DNA of 64,000 nt from Pseudomonas haemolytica (GCF_009659625.1 NZ_VOIW01000010.1:29426-93425), one strand, 5' to 3'. Positions 32,782 to 42,620 are shown, counted from the stretch's first letter. Program-made: numbers and translations. The notes: generated by a model from the letters alone, not told the origin.

Positions 32782-34091
32782 AGTCGATCCAGCGGCGCTT
32801 GAGCCTGGGGTTGATCAGCGTGATGGTGATCGTCGGCGTGGTGCTGGCGCAAACCAGCCTGTGGTTGTTCGAGGCCGGTTTGCAGCGCTATTTGGAGGCG
32901 GGCTTGCACAACGACAGTGAGAACCTGCTGGTGGCACTGGTGCGCGGGCCCAATGGCGTACAGTTGGATGAGCAACGCCTGTCGCCCGCTTATCAGCGGC
33001 CGTTCTCCGGGCATTATTTCCGTATCGACTTTGCCGATATCCATTGGCGCTCCCGTTCACTGTGGGACCAGGAGCTGCCCAGGCTCCCCGAGGCCGGGCT
33101 CAAGGGCAATCTGCAATTAGGGCCGGAAGGTCAACAGCTGTTGGTACTGCGTTCGGACTACAAGCGCTTTGGTAAGTCGATTTCCATCAGCGTGGCCCAG
33201 GACTACACGCCCGTGCGGGAAAGTTTTCGCCTGATGCGCCAGATCGGTCTGGTAATCGGGTTGGCGGCGCTGCTGCTGGTGCTGATCCTGCAGCGGGTCA
33301 CCGTGCGTCGTGCCCTGCGCCCACTGGAGACGGCGCGCAACCAGATCGCCCAGTTGCAACAGGGCCAGCGCTCGCAGCTCGACACTCAGGTGCCGTTGGA
33401 GCTGGAACCGCTGGTGGCGCAGATCAACCATTTGCTGGCGCACACCGAAGACAGTCTCAAACGCTCGCGCAATGCCCTCGGCAACCTGGGGCATGCGCTG
33501 AAAACCCCAATGGCCGTGTTGTTGAGCGCAGCGTCCAGTGACGCACTCAAAAACCATCCGCAGTTGAGTCAACTGCTGCGCGAGCAACTGCAGCAGGTGC
33601 AGCAGCGTCTCAATCGCGAACTCAACCGTGCGCGCCTGGCGGGCGATTCATTGCCCGGCGCCTTGTTTGACTGTGACGCAGAACTACCCGGATTGTTGGC
33701 CACCCTGCGCATGATCCATGGCGAACACCTGGACCTGAGCTCCGACGCCGCGCCGGGCCTGCAATTGCCTTGGGACCGTGAAGACCTGTTGGAGCTGTTG
33801 GGCAACCTGTTGGACAACGCCTGCAAATGGGCGGATGCCGAAGTGCGTTTGAGCGTCATCGCGACGCCGCGCAGCTACCTGCTGGCGGTGGAAGACGATG
33901 GCCCCGGTATTCCCGAGGCCCAGCGTGACCAAGTGTTCAGCCGAGGCGCGCGCCTGGATGAACAAATGATCGGCCATGGCCTGGGGCTGGGGATCGTGCG
34001 GGACATCGTCGAGGTGTGGGGCGGGTTGTTGCAGTTGAAGGAAAGTGAGCTGGGTGGGCTTAAAGTGTTGATCGAATTGCCACGCCGCTAA
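32778..34091 (+). CDS. Sensor histidine kinase, PhoQ-like
   Basis: 437 residues. Membrane spans about 9-30 and 155-172 bracket a periplasmic sensor; HAMP-like linker; phospho-acceptor H239 in GNLGHALKTPMAVL; ATP-binding N box NLLDNACKWA and G boxes DDGPGIP and GHGLGLGI. The sequence around H239 is that of the PhoQ/BqsS (CarS) group, which respond to metal ions, and PepSY genes accompany such systems in Pseudomonas. The stimulus here is unknown. Confidence 0.9.
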   Translation: MKSIQRRLSLGLISVMVIVGVVLAQTSLWLFEAGLQRYLEAGLHNDSENLLVALVRGPNGVQLDEQRLSPAYQRPFSGHYFRIDFADIHWRSRSLWDQELPRLPEAGLKGNLQLGPEGQQLLVLRSDYKRFGKSISISVAQDYTPVRESFRLMRQIGLVIGLAALLLVLILQRVTVRRALRPLETARNQIAQLQQGQRSQLDTQVPLELEPLVAQINHLLAHTEDSLKRSRNALGNLGHALKTPMAVLLSAASSDALKNHPQLSQLLREQLQQVQQRLNRELNRARLAGDSLPGALFDCDAELPGLLATLRMIHGEHLDLSSDAAPGLQLPWDREDLLELLGNLLDNACKWADAEVRLSVIATPRSYLLAVEDDGPGIPEAQRDQVFSRGARLDEQMIGHGLGLGIVRDIVEVWGGLLQLKESELGGLKVLIELPRR

Positions 34092-34114
34092 CACTGGCAC
34101 ACCACTGCTCAAAA

Positions 34115-34204
34115 TGTGGGAGCGGGCTTGCTCGCGAATGCGGTGTGCCAGTCAATGCATTCGGCACCTGACATACCGCATTCGCAAGTAAGCCCACACA
34201 CATC
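34115..34204. repeat. REPIN (REP doublet)
   Basis: Left arm TGTGGGAGCGGGCTTGCTCG and a degraded right arm (CGCAAGTAAGCCCACACA) in inverted order around about 35 bases. Same family as the repeats at 37954 and 44415. Lies between convergent genes. Confidence 0.85.
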
Positions 34205-34239
34205 TAGATGTTCTTCAGTCTCAAAGGTTGTGCAAGTTG

Positions 34240-36387
34240 TTACACCCTGAACTGATCCATCAACCCCTGCTGCTGATTCGCCAAACTGTTCAACGCCTGG
34301 CTGACCCGCGCCGATTCATTGGCCTGCTCGGACAACGACTCGGTCACATCGCGAATGGTCGCCACGTTGTTGTTGATCTCTTCGGCCACCGCGCTTTGCT
34401 CTTCGGCGGCGCTGGCGATTTGCAGGTTCATGTCGCTGATCACCGTGACCGCGTCGCCAATCTGGCGCAAGGCCGTTACGGCCTGGCCGACTTGTTCGAC
34501 ACTGCCTTGGGCCTGGCGATAGCTGTTGCCCATGGACCCGACCACATCGGTGGTGCCGTTTTGCAATTGTTCGATCACCAGGCGGGTTTCTTCCACCGAT
34601 TCCTGGGTACGGCGTGCCAGGTTGCGCACTTCGTCAGCGACCACGGCAAAGCCACGGCCAGCCTCACCGGCACGCGCGGCTTCGATGGCGGCGTTGAGTG
34701 CCAGCAGGTTGGTCTGCTCGGCGATGCCGCGAATCACTTCCAACACCGAGCCGATCTTCTCGCTGTTGGCGGCCAAGCCTTCGACCTGGGCCATGGCAGT
34801 GCTCATGTCGGCGGCGAGGTCGCCGATGCTGGCGGTGGTGCGATCGATGACGGTCAAGCCTTCGCGAGTGGCCTGGTCGGCATCCCGTGCAGCTTGGGCC
34901 GCCTGAGCGGCGCTGCGGGCCACGTCCTGGGCGGTGGCGCTCATTTCATGGGACGCAGTGGCGACCTGATCCACCTGGCGATACTGCTGCTCCATGCCAG
35001 CACTGGTTTGCGTGGCAATCGCGGCGGACTGGTCGGCAGTACCGCGGGCATCCTGCACCGAGCGTTTGACCTCGGCAATGATCGGTTGCAGCTTGTCGAG
35101 GAAGCGGTTGAACCAGCCAGCCAACTGGCCCAGTTCGTCCTGTTTGTCGTAGGCCAGGCGCCGGGTCAGGTCACCTTCGCCGCTGGCGATATCTTCGAGC
35201 ATGTGGGCCACGCCGAGGATCGGCCGGGTCACACTGCGGGCCATCAGCCACACCAGCATCAAGCCAACCACAGCAGCCAGCAGGCCCAAGCCCAGTTCGA
35301 GCAGGGTGCCCTTGGCATTATCAGCGTCCAGCTGGGTTTTCAGCGCTTCGGCCGGTGCCACCAGGACTTTTTCCGGTACATCCAGCAACACGCCCCACGA
35401 CTTGCCCCCAGGAATTGGAGTGAAGGGCGCGAGTACCTTGAGCTGATGGTCGGTACGCAGGCTGTGTGTCTGGGTACTACTGGCCAACGCACTGACCAAC
35501 TGCGCGCCGCTGGCCGTGTCGACCTGCTCCAGGCGCTGGCTGAGTTTGCTGGCATCCGGGCTGTAGCCGGCCAGCAAGCCGGTGGGGCTGAGGATGCTGA
35601 CCTGGGTCTGGCCGTCGTACAGCTTCTGGCTGGCCTGTTGGCTCACGGCCTGCAGGCTGTTGAGGTTGATGTCCACCGACAGTGAGGCGATGACTTTGCC
35701 ATTGACCATCAGCGGGAACACGATGCTGGTCATCAACACGTTTTGCCCGTCGATCACATAGAAGTAAGGTTCGATGACGCACGGCTTGAGAGTCGTGCGC
35801 GGGCAGGTGAACCAGGCGTTGGCTTTTTCGCCGCTGGGGCCGATGGAGGTGTCGGCCATGTCGCTTTCAGGCAGCGCCATCGAGGTGATTTTCCCCGGCG
35901 TCGGTTGCGACCAATACAGGGCGAACCGGCCTTTGTCATTACTACCCAGTTCCGCTTGATTGGCGAACAATTCGTCCTTGCCATCCAGCGCATTGGCCTC
36001 GAACACCAGGGATAAACCCAGCAGGTCGGGGTTGGCCTGTAGCGCGGCCTTGACCTGGCGAGTCAGGTCTTCACGGGTGTCAAAGGCATCGAGAAAGCGT
36101 TTTTCCGCCTGTTCGCGCAAAAACAGCACCTGGCGGGAAAACCCATGGCCGTACTGGTAGGCATCCATGAACTGCTGGCGAATGCCCAGGGCCTGCACTT
36201 CACCTTGGGCCTCGATGCGCGACTGCGCGGCTTCGTCCAGCATCTGCATGCTGGATGCCTTGACCTGCTCCGAGCTCTGCGCCATGCGGTACAGCGACAG
36301 ACCCACCAGCAGGGTCACGATCCCAAGCAGGCACAGGCCCGCGAGCAGGGTGATTTTCCATTGAATGGAGAGCTGCCTGAGCGACAT
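34240..36387 (-). CDS. Methyl-accepting chemotaxis protein (dCache sensor)
   Basis: 715 residues from ATG 36387, with AAGGA upstream. Order: membrane helix (WKITLLAGLCLLGIVTLLVG), large periplasmic double-Cache sensor about residues 40-350, second helix (LLAAVVGLMLVWLMARSV), HAMP, and a signalling domain with the conserved tip EQTNLLALNAAIEAARAGEAGRGFAVVADEVR. It steers flagellar movement through CheA/CheW. The ligand cannot be read; many Pseudomonas dCache receptors bind amino acids or amines. No C-terminal CheR-tethering pentapeptide. Confidence 0.92.
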   Translation of the reverse strand: MSLRQLSIQWKITLLAGLCLLGIVTLLVGLSLYRMAQSSEQVKASSMQMLDEAAQSRIEAQGEVQALGIRQQFMDAYQYGHGFSRQVLFLREQAEKRFLDAFDTREDLTRQVKAALQANPDLLGLSLVFEANALDGKDELFANQAELGSNDKGRFALYWSQPTPGKITSMALPESDMADTSIGPSGEKANAWFTCPRTTLKPCVIEPYFYVIDGQNVLMTSIVFPLMVNGKVIASLSVDINLNSLQAVSQQASQKLYDGQTQVSILSPTGLLAGYSPDASKLSQRLEQVDTASGAQLVSALASSTQTHSLRTDHQLKVLAPFTPIPGGKSWGVLLDVPEKVLVAPAEALKTQLDADNAKGTLLELGLGLLAAVVGLMLVWLMARSVTRPILGVAHMLEDIASGEGDLTRRLAYDKQDELGQLAGWFNRFLDKLQPIIAEVKRSVQDARGTADQSAAIATQTSAGMEQQYRQVDQVATASHEMSATAQDVARSAAQAAQAARDADQATREGLTVIDRTTASIGDLAADMSTAMAQVEGLAANSEKIGSVLEVIRGIAEQTNLLALNAAIEAARAGEAGRGFAVVADEVRNLARRTQESVEETRLVIEQLQNGTTDVVGSMGNSYRQAQGSVEQVGQAVTALRQIGDAVTVISDMNLQIASAAEEQSAVAEEINNNVATIRDVTESLSEQANESARVSQALNSLANQQQGLMDQFRV

Positions 36388-36473
36388 CGGGACATCCTTA
36401 CCTGAAAGCACATGGAAACAGCTTATCGGCCGGCGCCCATGGTTCTTTATTCAAACGATCAATTTTAAACCTC

Positions 36474-36489
36474 AAAACGCTAGCGTTTT
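36474..36489. promoter_or_regulatory. 16-bp perfect palindrome between divergent genes
   Basis: AAAACGCTAGCGTTTT followed by more T. It lies in the 234-bp divergent region between the chemoreceptor and the antiporter, so it may be a regulator site; as RNA it would also form a weak terminator-like hairpin. Confidence 0.4.
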
Positions 36490-36621
36490 TTGACATGAGC
36501 GCCTGCCTGCTGCAAAGTGCGCGCCCTCTAATAAGACCTCTTTCAAGCCTGCACGCCGGCAGCTGTTCCCATGGGCCGTGCGCGGGCATGCCTGTCTTTT
36601 ATGTTTTTGCTTGAGGTAACC

Positions 36622-37944
36622 ATGATTAACGCAGTCATCGCCGCGGTCGGCACCATGCTGGTGCTCAGCCTGTCCCGCGTGCATGTGGTCATCGCCATTA
36701 TCGTCGGCGCCCTGGTGGGTGGCTTGACCGGTGGCCTGGGAATCGACGCCACGCTCAAAGCGTTCAACGGTGGGCTGGGTGGTGGCGCAACCGTGGCTTT
36801 GTCCTACGCATTGCTCGGTGCTTTCGCGGTGGCGATTGCCAAGTCCGGCCTGGCCCATGCCCTGGCGGACAAAGCCCTACTGCTGGTTGATCGCCAGGAA
36901 GCCAGCGGCGGCAGCCACGTCAAATGGCTGTTGATCGGCCTGTTGTGGGTGGTGGCAATCGCTTCGCAGAACATCTTGCCGATCCATATTGCGTTTATTC
37001 CGCTGCTGGTACCGCCGCTGCTGTATGTGCTGACCAAGCTGCAACTGGACCGCCGCCTGATCGCCTGCGTGATGACGTTCGGCCTGATCACCCCATACAT
37101 GTTCCTGCCGGTGGGCTTCGGCAATATCTTCCTCAACCAGATCCTGTTGGCCAACGTGGCCAAGAGCGGTGTGGATATCAGCCAGGTCAATGTGACCCAC
37201 GCCATGGGGTTACCGGCGCTGGGCATGGTGGTCGGCCTGCTGGTGGCGGTGTTTATCAGCTACCGCAAAAAGCGCGTGTACGACCTGGAAAAAATCGAGC
37301 GTGTCGAACAAGTGGCGGTGCAGTACAACCCGCTGACCCTGCTGGTAGCCGGCCTGGCGATTGCCTCGGCCTTTATCATCCAGCTATGGCTGGACTCGAT
37401 GATCATCGGTGCCCTGGCCGGGTTCCTGATCTTCTCGGTGTCGGGCATCGTGCGCTGGCGCGACACCGATGACTTGTTCACCGAAGGCATGAAGATGATG
37501 GCGATGATCGGCTTCATCATGATCGCCTCGTCGGGCTTTGCCGAAGTGCTCAAGGCCACCGGTGACGTGCGTTCGCTGGTGGAAGCTTCGGCGGCGTTCA
37601 TCGGTCATAGTCGTGGGGTAGGGGCGCTGCTGATGTTGTTGGTGGGGCTGCTGGTGACCATGGGCATCGGCTCGTCGTTTTCCACGGTGCCGATCCTTGC
37701 CGCTATTTTCGTGCCGTTGTGCGTGCAACTGGGCTTCAGCCCGCTGGCCATCGTGTGCATCGTCGGTACCGCCGGTGCGTTGGGCGATGCCGGCTCGCCC
37801 GCGTCGGATTCCACCCTCGGTCCCACCTCCGGCCTGAATATAGACGGCCAGCACCACCATATCTGGGACACCGTGGTGCCGACTTTCCTGCACTACAACA
37901 TCCCGCTGCTGGCGTTCGGCTGGCTGGCCGCGATGACGCTCTGA
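36622..37944 (+). CDS. Na+/H+ antiporter family (NhaC-like) permease
   Basis: 440 residues from ATG 36622, with TGAGG upstream. About eleven hydrophobic helices. Marks of the ion-transporter superfamily antiporters include GGLGGGATVALSYALLGAFAVAIAKSG, NILPIHIAFIPLLVPPLL, and GTAGALGDAGSPASDSTLGPTSGLN. The family exchanges sodium and protons or moves organic acids or amino acids; the substrate is undecided. It sits between two chemoreceptors, perhaps by chance. Confidence 0.82.
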   Translation: MINAVIAAVGTMLVLSLSRVHVVIAIIVGALVGGLTGGLGIDATLKAFNGGLGGGATVALSYALLGAFAVAIAKSGLAHALADKALLLVDRQEASGGSHVKWLLIGLLWVVAIASQNILPIHIAFIPLLVPPLLYVLTKLQLDRRLIACVMTFGLITPYMFLPVGFGNIFLNQILLANVAKSGVDISQVNVTHAMGLPALGMVVGLLVAVFISYRKKRVYDLEKIERVEQVAVQYNPLTLLVAGLAIASAFIIQLWLDSMIIGALAGFLIFSVSGIVRWRDTDDLFTEGMKMMAMIGFIMIASSGFAEVLKATGDVRSLVEASAAFIGHSRGVGALLMLLVGLLVTMGIGSSFSTVPILAAIFVPLCVQLGFSPLAIVCIVGTAGALGDAGSPASDSTLGPTSGLNIDGQHHHIWDTVVPTFLHYNIPLLAFGWLAAMTL

Positions 37945-37953
37945 TGAACGCCT

Positions 37954-38053
37954 TGTAGGAGCGAGCTTGCTCGCGAAAAACGCCAACGATAATGCGATCA
38001 ACCTGACACCCCGCAGAGTTCTCAGGTTCTTCGCGAGCAAGCTCGCTCCTACA
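37954..38053. repeat. REPIN (REP doublet)
   Basis: TGTAGGAGCGAGCTTGCTCG and its full reverse complement 100 bp apart from end to end. Such doublets fold as a long hairpin and are moved by REP-associated transposases. Lies just upstream of the chemoreceptor gene and downstream of the antiporter. Confidence 0.93.
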
Positions 38054-38110
38054 GAAATCACTCACCTGGCCGTTAACCTCTCAAGTCGCCACTCACCAGA
38101 GGGAAAAGCC

Positions 38111-39790
38111 ATGCGTCTGAGTTTGAAGGCCAAAGTCCTGGCCCTTGCCGTAGTGCCGGTGTTGTTGTTTGCCGTGGTCATCAGCCTGACCACCGTGTGG
38201 ATTCTTCAGGGCCAGGCCCGCAACGAAGTGGATGAAACCCGCCAGCGACTGCTCAGCGACGCCAAGGCCACCCTTCAAAGCTATGTCGAGGTGGCCATGA
38301 CCACCATCAAGCCGCTCTACGACGCAGCCGCGCCCGGCGATAGCGCGGCGCGCGCGCAGGTGGTCAAGTTGTTGTCCAACACCACCTACGGCAAGGACGG
38401 TTACTTCTTCGGTTACGACTCCGAGACCATCCGCCTGTTCAAGGGCAACAGCCCGGACGGCGTCGGCAAAAGCTTCAAGGACAACCGCGACCCCAATGGC
38501 GTCTATGTCAACCGCGACCTGGTCAAGGTCGGCAAGGACGGCACCCACTACCTGCAATACAGCTCGACCCAACCCGGCCAGACCGAACTGGTGCCCAAGC
38601 TCGGCTACACCGAGTATCTGCCCAAGTGGGACATGGTCATCGGTACCGCAGTCAACCTGGACGGCATCGAGGCCCAGGTCGCGGTGGTCGAGGCCAAGGT
38701 CGAGAAACGTATGGAAGGCGTGCTGCTGAGCATCTTCGGCGTCGCCGTGGTGGTGCTGCTGGTGATCGCCGCCGTGGGCATGCTGGTCGCCAATACCATC
38801 CTGCGTCCGCTGAGCCTGATGAAAGCCAACCTCGACGATATTGCCGCCGGTGAAGGCGACCTGACCCGGCGCCTGGCCATCACCAGCCAGGATGAACTCG
38901 GCGACCTGGCCGGTGCGTTCAACCGCTTTGTCGATAAAATCCATGGCCTGGTGCGTCAGATCACCGAAATGACCGCCCAGCTCACCGGCCTGGTCGGCCA
39001 GGTATCCGACCAGGCCCAGCGTGCCGAGCAAGCCATGGAACGCCAGCGCCACGAGACCGACCAGGTGGCCACCGCAATCAACCAGATGTCATCCGCTGCC
39101 CACGAAGTGGCACGCAGTGCCCAGGGCGCCGCCGTCGCCGCGCAACAGACTGACGCCGAGGGGCAGGCTGCCAAGCGTGTGGTGGACGGCAGCATCGCGC
39201 AGATCCATGCGCTGGTGAACGATATCCGCAGCAGCGGCGTGTCCCTGGACAGCCTGCAGCAAGATGTATCGTCGATTGTCAGCGTGCTCGGCGTGATCCG
39301 CTCCATCGCCGAACAAACCAACCTGCTGGCGCTCAATGCGGCCATTGAAGCTGCACGGGCCGGAGAGGCCGGGCGCGGGTTTGCCGTGGTCGCCGATGAA
39401 GTGCGCGCCCTGGCCAGCCGTACTCAAACCAGTACCCAGGAAATCCAGGGCATGATCGACCGCCTGCAAAAAGGTACCGAGGCTGCCGTGGACGCAATGC
39501 GCCGCTCCAGCGATGCCGGCGACGGCACCTCTGCCCAGGCCAATGAAGCCGGGGCGTCCCTGGACACCATGGCCCAGCTGATCGGCACCATCAACTCGAT
39601 GAACGCGCAGATTGCCAGCGCCGCCGAGGAGCAGACCGCCGTGGCCGAAGAGATCAACCGCAGCGTGCATCAGATCGCTGTGGCGGTGGACAGCGTAGCG
39701 GATGAAACCCAACTGGGTGCCCAGACCTCCCGCAGCCTGGCGGATCTGGGCCAGCGCTTGGGGCAGTTGGTTGGTCAGTTCAGGATCTGA
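38111..39790 (+). CDS. Methyl-accepting chemotaxis protein (sCache sensor)
   Basis: 559 residues from ATG 38111, with AGAGGGAAA upstream. Short N-terminal cytosolic end, membrane helix, single Cache sensor (about 40-190; TYGKDGYFFGYDSETIRLF), second helix (VVVLLVIAAVGMLVANTI), HAMP, and a signalling tip EQTNLLALNAAIEAARAGEAGRGFAVVADEVRALASRTQ. The sCache domain often binds small organic acids such as acetate or propionate; the ligand here is inference. No C-terminal pentapeptide. Confidence 0.92.
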   Translation: MRLSLKAKVLALAVVPVLLFAVVISLTTVWILQGQARNEVDETRQRLLSDAKATLQSYVEVAMTTIKPLYDAAAPGDSAARAQVVKLLSNTTYGKDGYFFGYDSETIRLFKGNSPDGVGKSFKDNRDPNGVYVNRDLVKVGKDGTHYLQYSSTQPGQTELVPKLGYTEYLPKWDMVIGTAVNLDGIEAQVAVVEAKVEKRMEGVLLSIFGVAVVVLLVIAAVGMLVANTILRPLSLMKANLDDIAAGEGDLTRRLAITSQDELGDLAGAFNRFVDKIHGLVRQITEMTAQLTGLVGQVSDQAQRAEQAMERQRHETDQVATAINQMSSAAHEVARSAQGAAVAAQQTDAEGQAAKRVVDGSIAQIHALVNDIRSSGVSLDSLQQDVSSIVSVLGVIRSIAEQTNLLALNAAIEAARAGEAGRGFAVVADEVRALASRTQTSTQEIQGMIDRLQKGTEAAVDAMRRSSDAGDGTSAQANEAGASLDTMAQLIGTINSMNAQIASAAEEQTAVAEEINRSVHQIAVAVDSVADETQLGAQTSRSLADLGQRLGQLVGQFRI

Positions 39791-39794
39791 CTTT

Positions 39795-41108
39795 TTACAG
39801 GTCGCGCATCAGCAGGCCAAAGCGCAGGTCCATTTCCGCCGGCAGGGGCACATACACCGTGTGCCCGTCCCCGGGTGCCACCTCAATGGCTTCGTCCTTG
39901 GCGTTTTGCAAGGTGGCCAGGTCAAAGTGAAAATTGCCGGCCGGCGTCATCAATTCCAGATGATCGCCCACGGCAAAGCGGTTCTTCACCTTGACCTCGG
40001 CCAACTCGCCGCGACGTTCCCCGGTCAGCTCCCCGACAAACTGCTGGCGCTCTGAAACCGAGCTGCCGTTCTGGTAGTTCTGGTATTCGTCGTGCACATG
40101 GCGACGCAGGAAGCCCTCGGTGTAGCCGCGTTGGGCCAGGGAGTCGAGGTTGGTCATCAAGCCGCGATCAAAGGCGCGCCCGGCTACCGCATCATCGATG
40201 GCCTGGCGATACACCTGGGTGGTGCGTGCGCAGTAGAAGTGGGATTTGGTACGGCCTTCGATCTTCAACGAGTGAACGCCCATATGCGCCAGACGCTCCA
40301 CATGCTGCACGGCACGCAGGTCCTTGGCGTTCATGATGTAGGTGCCGTGCTCATCTTCGAAGGCGGGCATTGGCTCGTCGGGGCGATTGGCTTCCTGTAG
40401 CAGGAACACCTGGTCGGTTGGCGTACCGATCCCCAGCGTCGGCGGGTACTGCTGGACGATATCGCCGGTCGCGTTCTCCACCGCTGGCGTGGCCTGGTAC
40501 TTCCAGCGGCAAGCGTTGGTGCAGGTGCCCTGGTTGGCGTCGCGCTTGTTCATGTAGCCCGACAGCAGGCAGCGCCCGGAATAGGCCATGCACAAGGCGC
40601 CATGGACAAACACCTCCAACTCCATGGCCGGTACTTGCTGGCGGATTTCAGCGATCTCTTCCAGGGACAGCTCTCGCGACAGGATCACCCGGCAAATACC
40701 TTGTTGCTGCCAGAACTCCACGCTGGCCCAGTTCACCGTATTGGCCTGCACCGACAGGTGAATCGGCATCTGCGGGAAGTGCCGGCGCACCAGCATGATC
40801 AGCCCCGGGTCGGACATGATCAGCGCGTCCGGGCCCATGGCGATCACGGGCGCCAGGTCCTTGAGGAAGGTCTTGAGCTTGGCGTTGTGTGGCGCGATGT
40901 TCACTACCACATAGAAACGCTTGCCCTGGGCATGGGCTTCCAGGATGCCGAGGGCGAGGTTGGCGTGGTCAAACTCGTTGTTGCGCACCCGCAGGCTGTA
41001 GCGCGGCTGGCCGGCATAGACGGCGTCGGCGCCGTAAGCGAAGGCGTAGCGCATGTTTTTCAGGGTGCCGGCGGGGGCGAGGAGTTCGGGGGCAATTATC
41101 GGGAGCAT
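39795..41108 (-). CDS. trhP: U32 family tRNA hydroxylation protein (TrhP/YegQ)
   Basis: 437 residues from ATG 41108. U32 'peptidase' family: ELLAPAGTLKNMRYAFAYGADAVYAG at the start and the cysteine cluster GALCMAYSGRCLLSGYMNKRDANQGTCTNACRWKY (four Cys, iron-sulfur-like). TrhP makes 5-hydroxyuridine at tRNA position 34 from prephenate; the family name peptidase is historical. Ends five bases after the stop of the convergent chemoreceptor gene. Confidence 0.9.
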   Translation of the reverse strand: MLPIIAPELLAPAGTLKNMRYAFAYGADAVYAGQPRYSLRVRNNEFDHANLALGILEAHAQGKRFYVVVNIAPHNAKLKTFLKDLAPVIAMGPDALIMSDPGLIMLVRRHFPQMPIHLSVQANTVNWASVEFWQQQGICRVILSRELSLEEIAEIRQQVPAMELEVFVHGALCMAYSGRCLLSGYMNKRDANQGTCTNACRWKYQATPAVENATGDIVQQYPPTLGIGTPTDQVFLLQEANRPDEPMPAFEDEHGTYIMNAKDLRAVQHVERLAHMGVHSLKIEGRTKSHFYCARTTQVYRQAIDDAVAGRAFDRGLMTNLDSLAQRGYTEGFLRRHVHDEYQNYQNGSSVSERQQFVGELTGERRGELAEVKVKNRFAVGDHLELMTPAGNFHFDLATLQNAKDEAIEVAPGDGHTVYVPLPAEMDLRFGLLMRDL

Positions 41109-41282
41109 GGGGGTGGGTCGCAAAAAGGCGCGAGGGTAGTGCAGGGGCGGACGCGGTTCATTGACCCAGGTCTAAACAAGGCGATCTATGCTTGTTCGAT
41201 AAACAAGGGCACTCCCTGGTTTCGCCGCGGACTAAGCAACAGGGCCGACACCGGCCCGCTGCTTTTCTGACATGGATCGAAC

Positions 41283-42350
41283 ATGAATCAAACCAACCTG
41301 CAATTCAAAACCCTGTTGCTGCTGCTGGCTCTGGTGACCATCGCTTTTATCTGGATATTGCTGCCGTTCTACGGCGCGGTGTTCTGGGCGGTGATCCTCG
41401 GCATTATCTTTGCGCCCATGCAACGCCGCCTGCAGCAGCGGTTCGGCTGGAACCGCAACCTGACCTCCCTGACCACCTTGATGGTGTGCCTGGTGATTGC
41501 GATTCTACCGGTGATCATTACCAGCGCGTTGCTGGTGCAAGAGGGCGCCACGCTTTATAAAAACGTCGAGAGCGGCAAGCTGGACGTGGCCGGCTATATC
41601 GAGCAATTCAAGAATTTCCTGCCGCCGTATTTCCAGCACCTGCTCGACCGCTTCGGCATGGGCAATCTGGAAGGGCTGCGCGAGAAAGTGGTCAAGGGCG
41701 CGATGCAGGGCAGTCAGTTCTTTGCTTCCCAGGCATTCAGCTTCGGTCAGGGTACATTTGATTTCCTGGTGAGCTTTTTCATCATGCTGTACCTGTTGTT
41801 TTTCCTGCTGCGCGACGGCCCGGAATTGGTGCGCAAGGTGCGTACCGCGGTGCCGTTGGCCGAGCCGCAAAAGCGTCGCCTGCAACTCAAGTTCAACCGG
41901 GTGGTGCGGGCCACCGTCAAGGGCAACGTGCTGGTGGCCGTGACCCAAGGTGCGCTGGGTGGCTTGATCTTCTGGTTCCTGGATATTCCCAGTGCGTTGC
42001 TCTGGGCCGTATTGATGGCGTTCCTGTCCCTGCTGCCTGCGGTGGGGGCTGGGATTGTCTGGGGCCCGGTGGCGGTTTACTTCCTGTTGAGTGGTTCGAT
42101 CTGGCAGGGCGTGGTCCTGGCGCTTTTCGGTGTGTTCGTGATCGGCCTGGTGGACAACGTGCTGCGCCCGGTCCTGGTGGGCAAGGACACCAAGATGCCG
42201 GACTACCTGATCCTGATCTCGACCTTGGGCGGCCTGTCGGTGTTTGGCCTGAACGGCTTTGTCATCGGGCCGCTGGTGGCGGCGTTGTTCATGTCGTGCT
42301 GGGCGTTGTTCGTCGAGACCAAGCCGCGGGTCAAATTGCCGTTGCCCTAG
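41283..42350 (+). CDS. AI-2E family permease
   Basis: 355 residues; N-terminal helices (LLLLLALVTIAFIWILLPFYGAVFWAVILGIIFAP) and a core with LLPAVGAGIVWGPVAVYFLLSG and DNVLRPVLVGKDTKMPDYLILISTLGG, both diagnostic of the AI-2E transporter family (PF01594). Members export autoinducers or exchange ions; function is undefined here. Its stop overlaps the stop of the small gene on the other strand by four bases. Confidence 0.87.
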   Translation: MNQTNLQFKTLLLLLALVTIAFIWILLPFYGAVFWAVILGIIFAPMQRRLQQRFGWNRNLTSLTTLMVCLVIAILPVIITSALLVQEGATLYKNVESGKLDVAGYIEQFKNFLPPYFQHLLDRFGMGNLEGLREKVVKGAMQGSQFFASQAFSFGQGTFDFLVSFFIMLYLLFFLLRDGPELVRKVRTAVPLAEPQKRRLQLKFNRVVRATVKGNVLVAVTQGALGGLIFWFLDIPSALLWAVLMAFLSLLPAVGAGIVWGPVAVYFLLSGSIWQGVVLALFGVFVIGLVDNVLRPVLVGKDTKMPDYLILISTLGGLSVFGLNGFVIGPLVAALFMSCWALFVETKPRVKLPLP

Positions 42351-42529
42351 GCGTGAAGCCTGAAGTCGCAGACCAGACGGCGCTGTGTTTCGGCATCGGA
42401 TAATGAGGTGAGCGGGCCGCTGACCGGCTCGCCATCGAGTACTACGTACCAGCAGGCCAGCAAGCCTAACTTGCGCAAAGGCATGGGAACGGCGCTGCCG
42501 ATGACAGACATGATTTGAACAGTGGGCAT
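42347..42529 (-). CDS. Small hypothetical protein
   Basis: 60 residues; ATG 42529 with a strong GGAGGT site seven bases before. One weak hydrophobic stretch (KLGLLACWYVVLD) and a C-terminal FRLHA. No family recognised. Strong ribosome site and clean reading frame support a real gene. Convergent with, and overlapping the stop of, the AI-2E-family gene. Confidence 0.6.
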   Translation of the reverse strand: MPTVQIMSVIGSAVPMPLRKLGLLACWYVVLDGEPVSGPLTSLSDAETQRRLVCDFRLHA

Positions 42530-42620
42530 AAGTACCTCCAATCGCTATGGAGGTCACCTTACGGCGCGCTGGTGCTCAGGAAAAATCACCGGGCTCGATA
42601 GTCGACATCAACGCCAGGCG

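Noticed and set aside
34228..35685. Plus-strand frame (485 codons) opposite the chemoreceptor
   Set aside because: Shadow of a gene with unmistakable Cache, HAMP and signalling domains.
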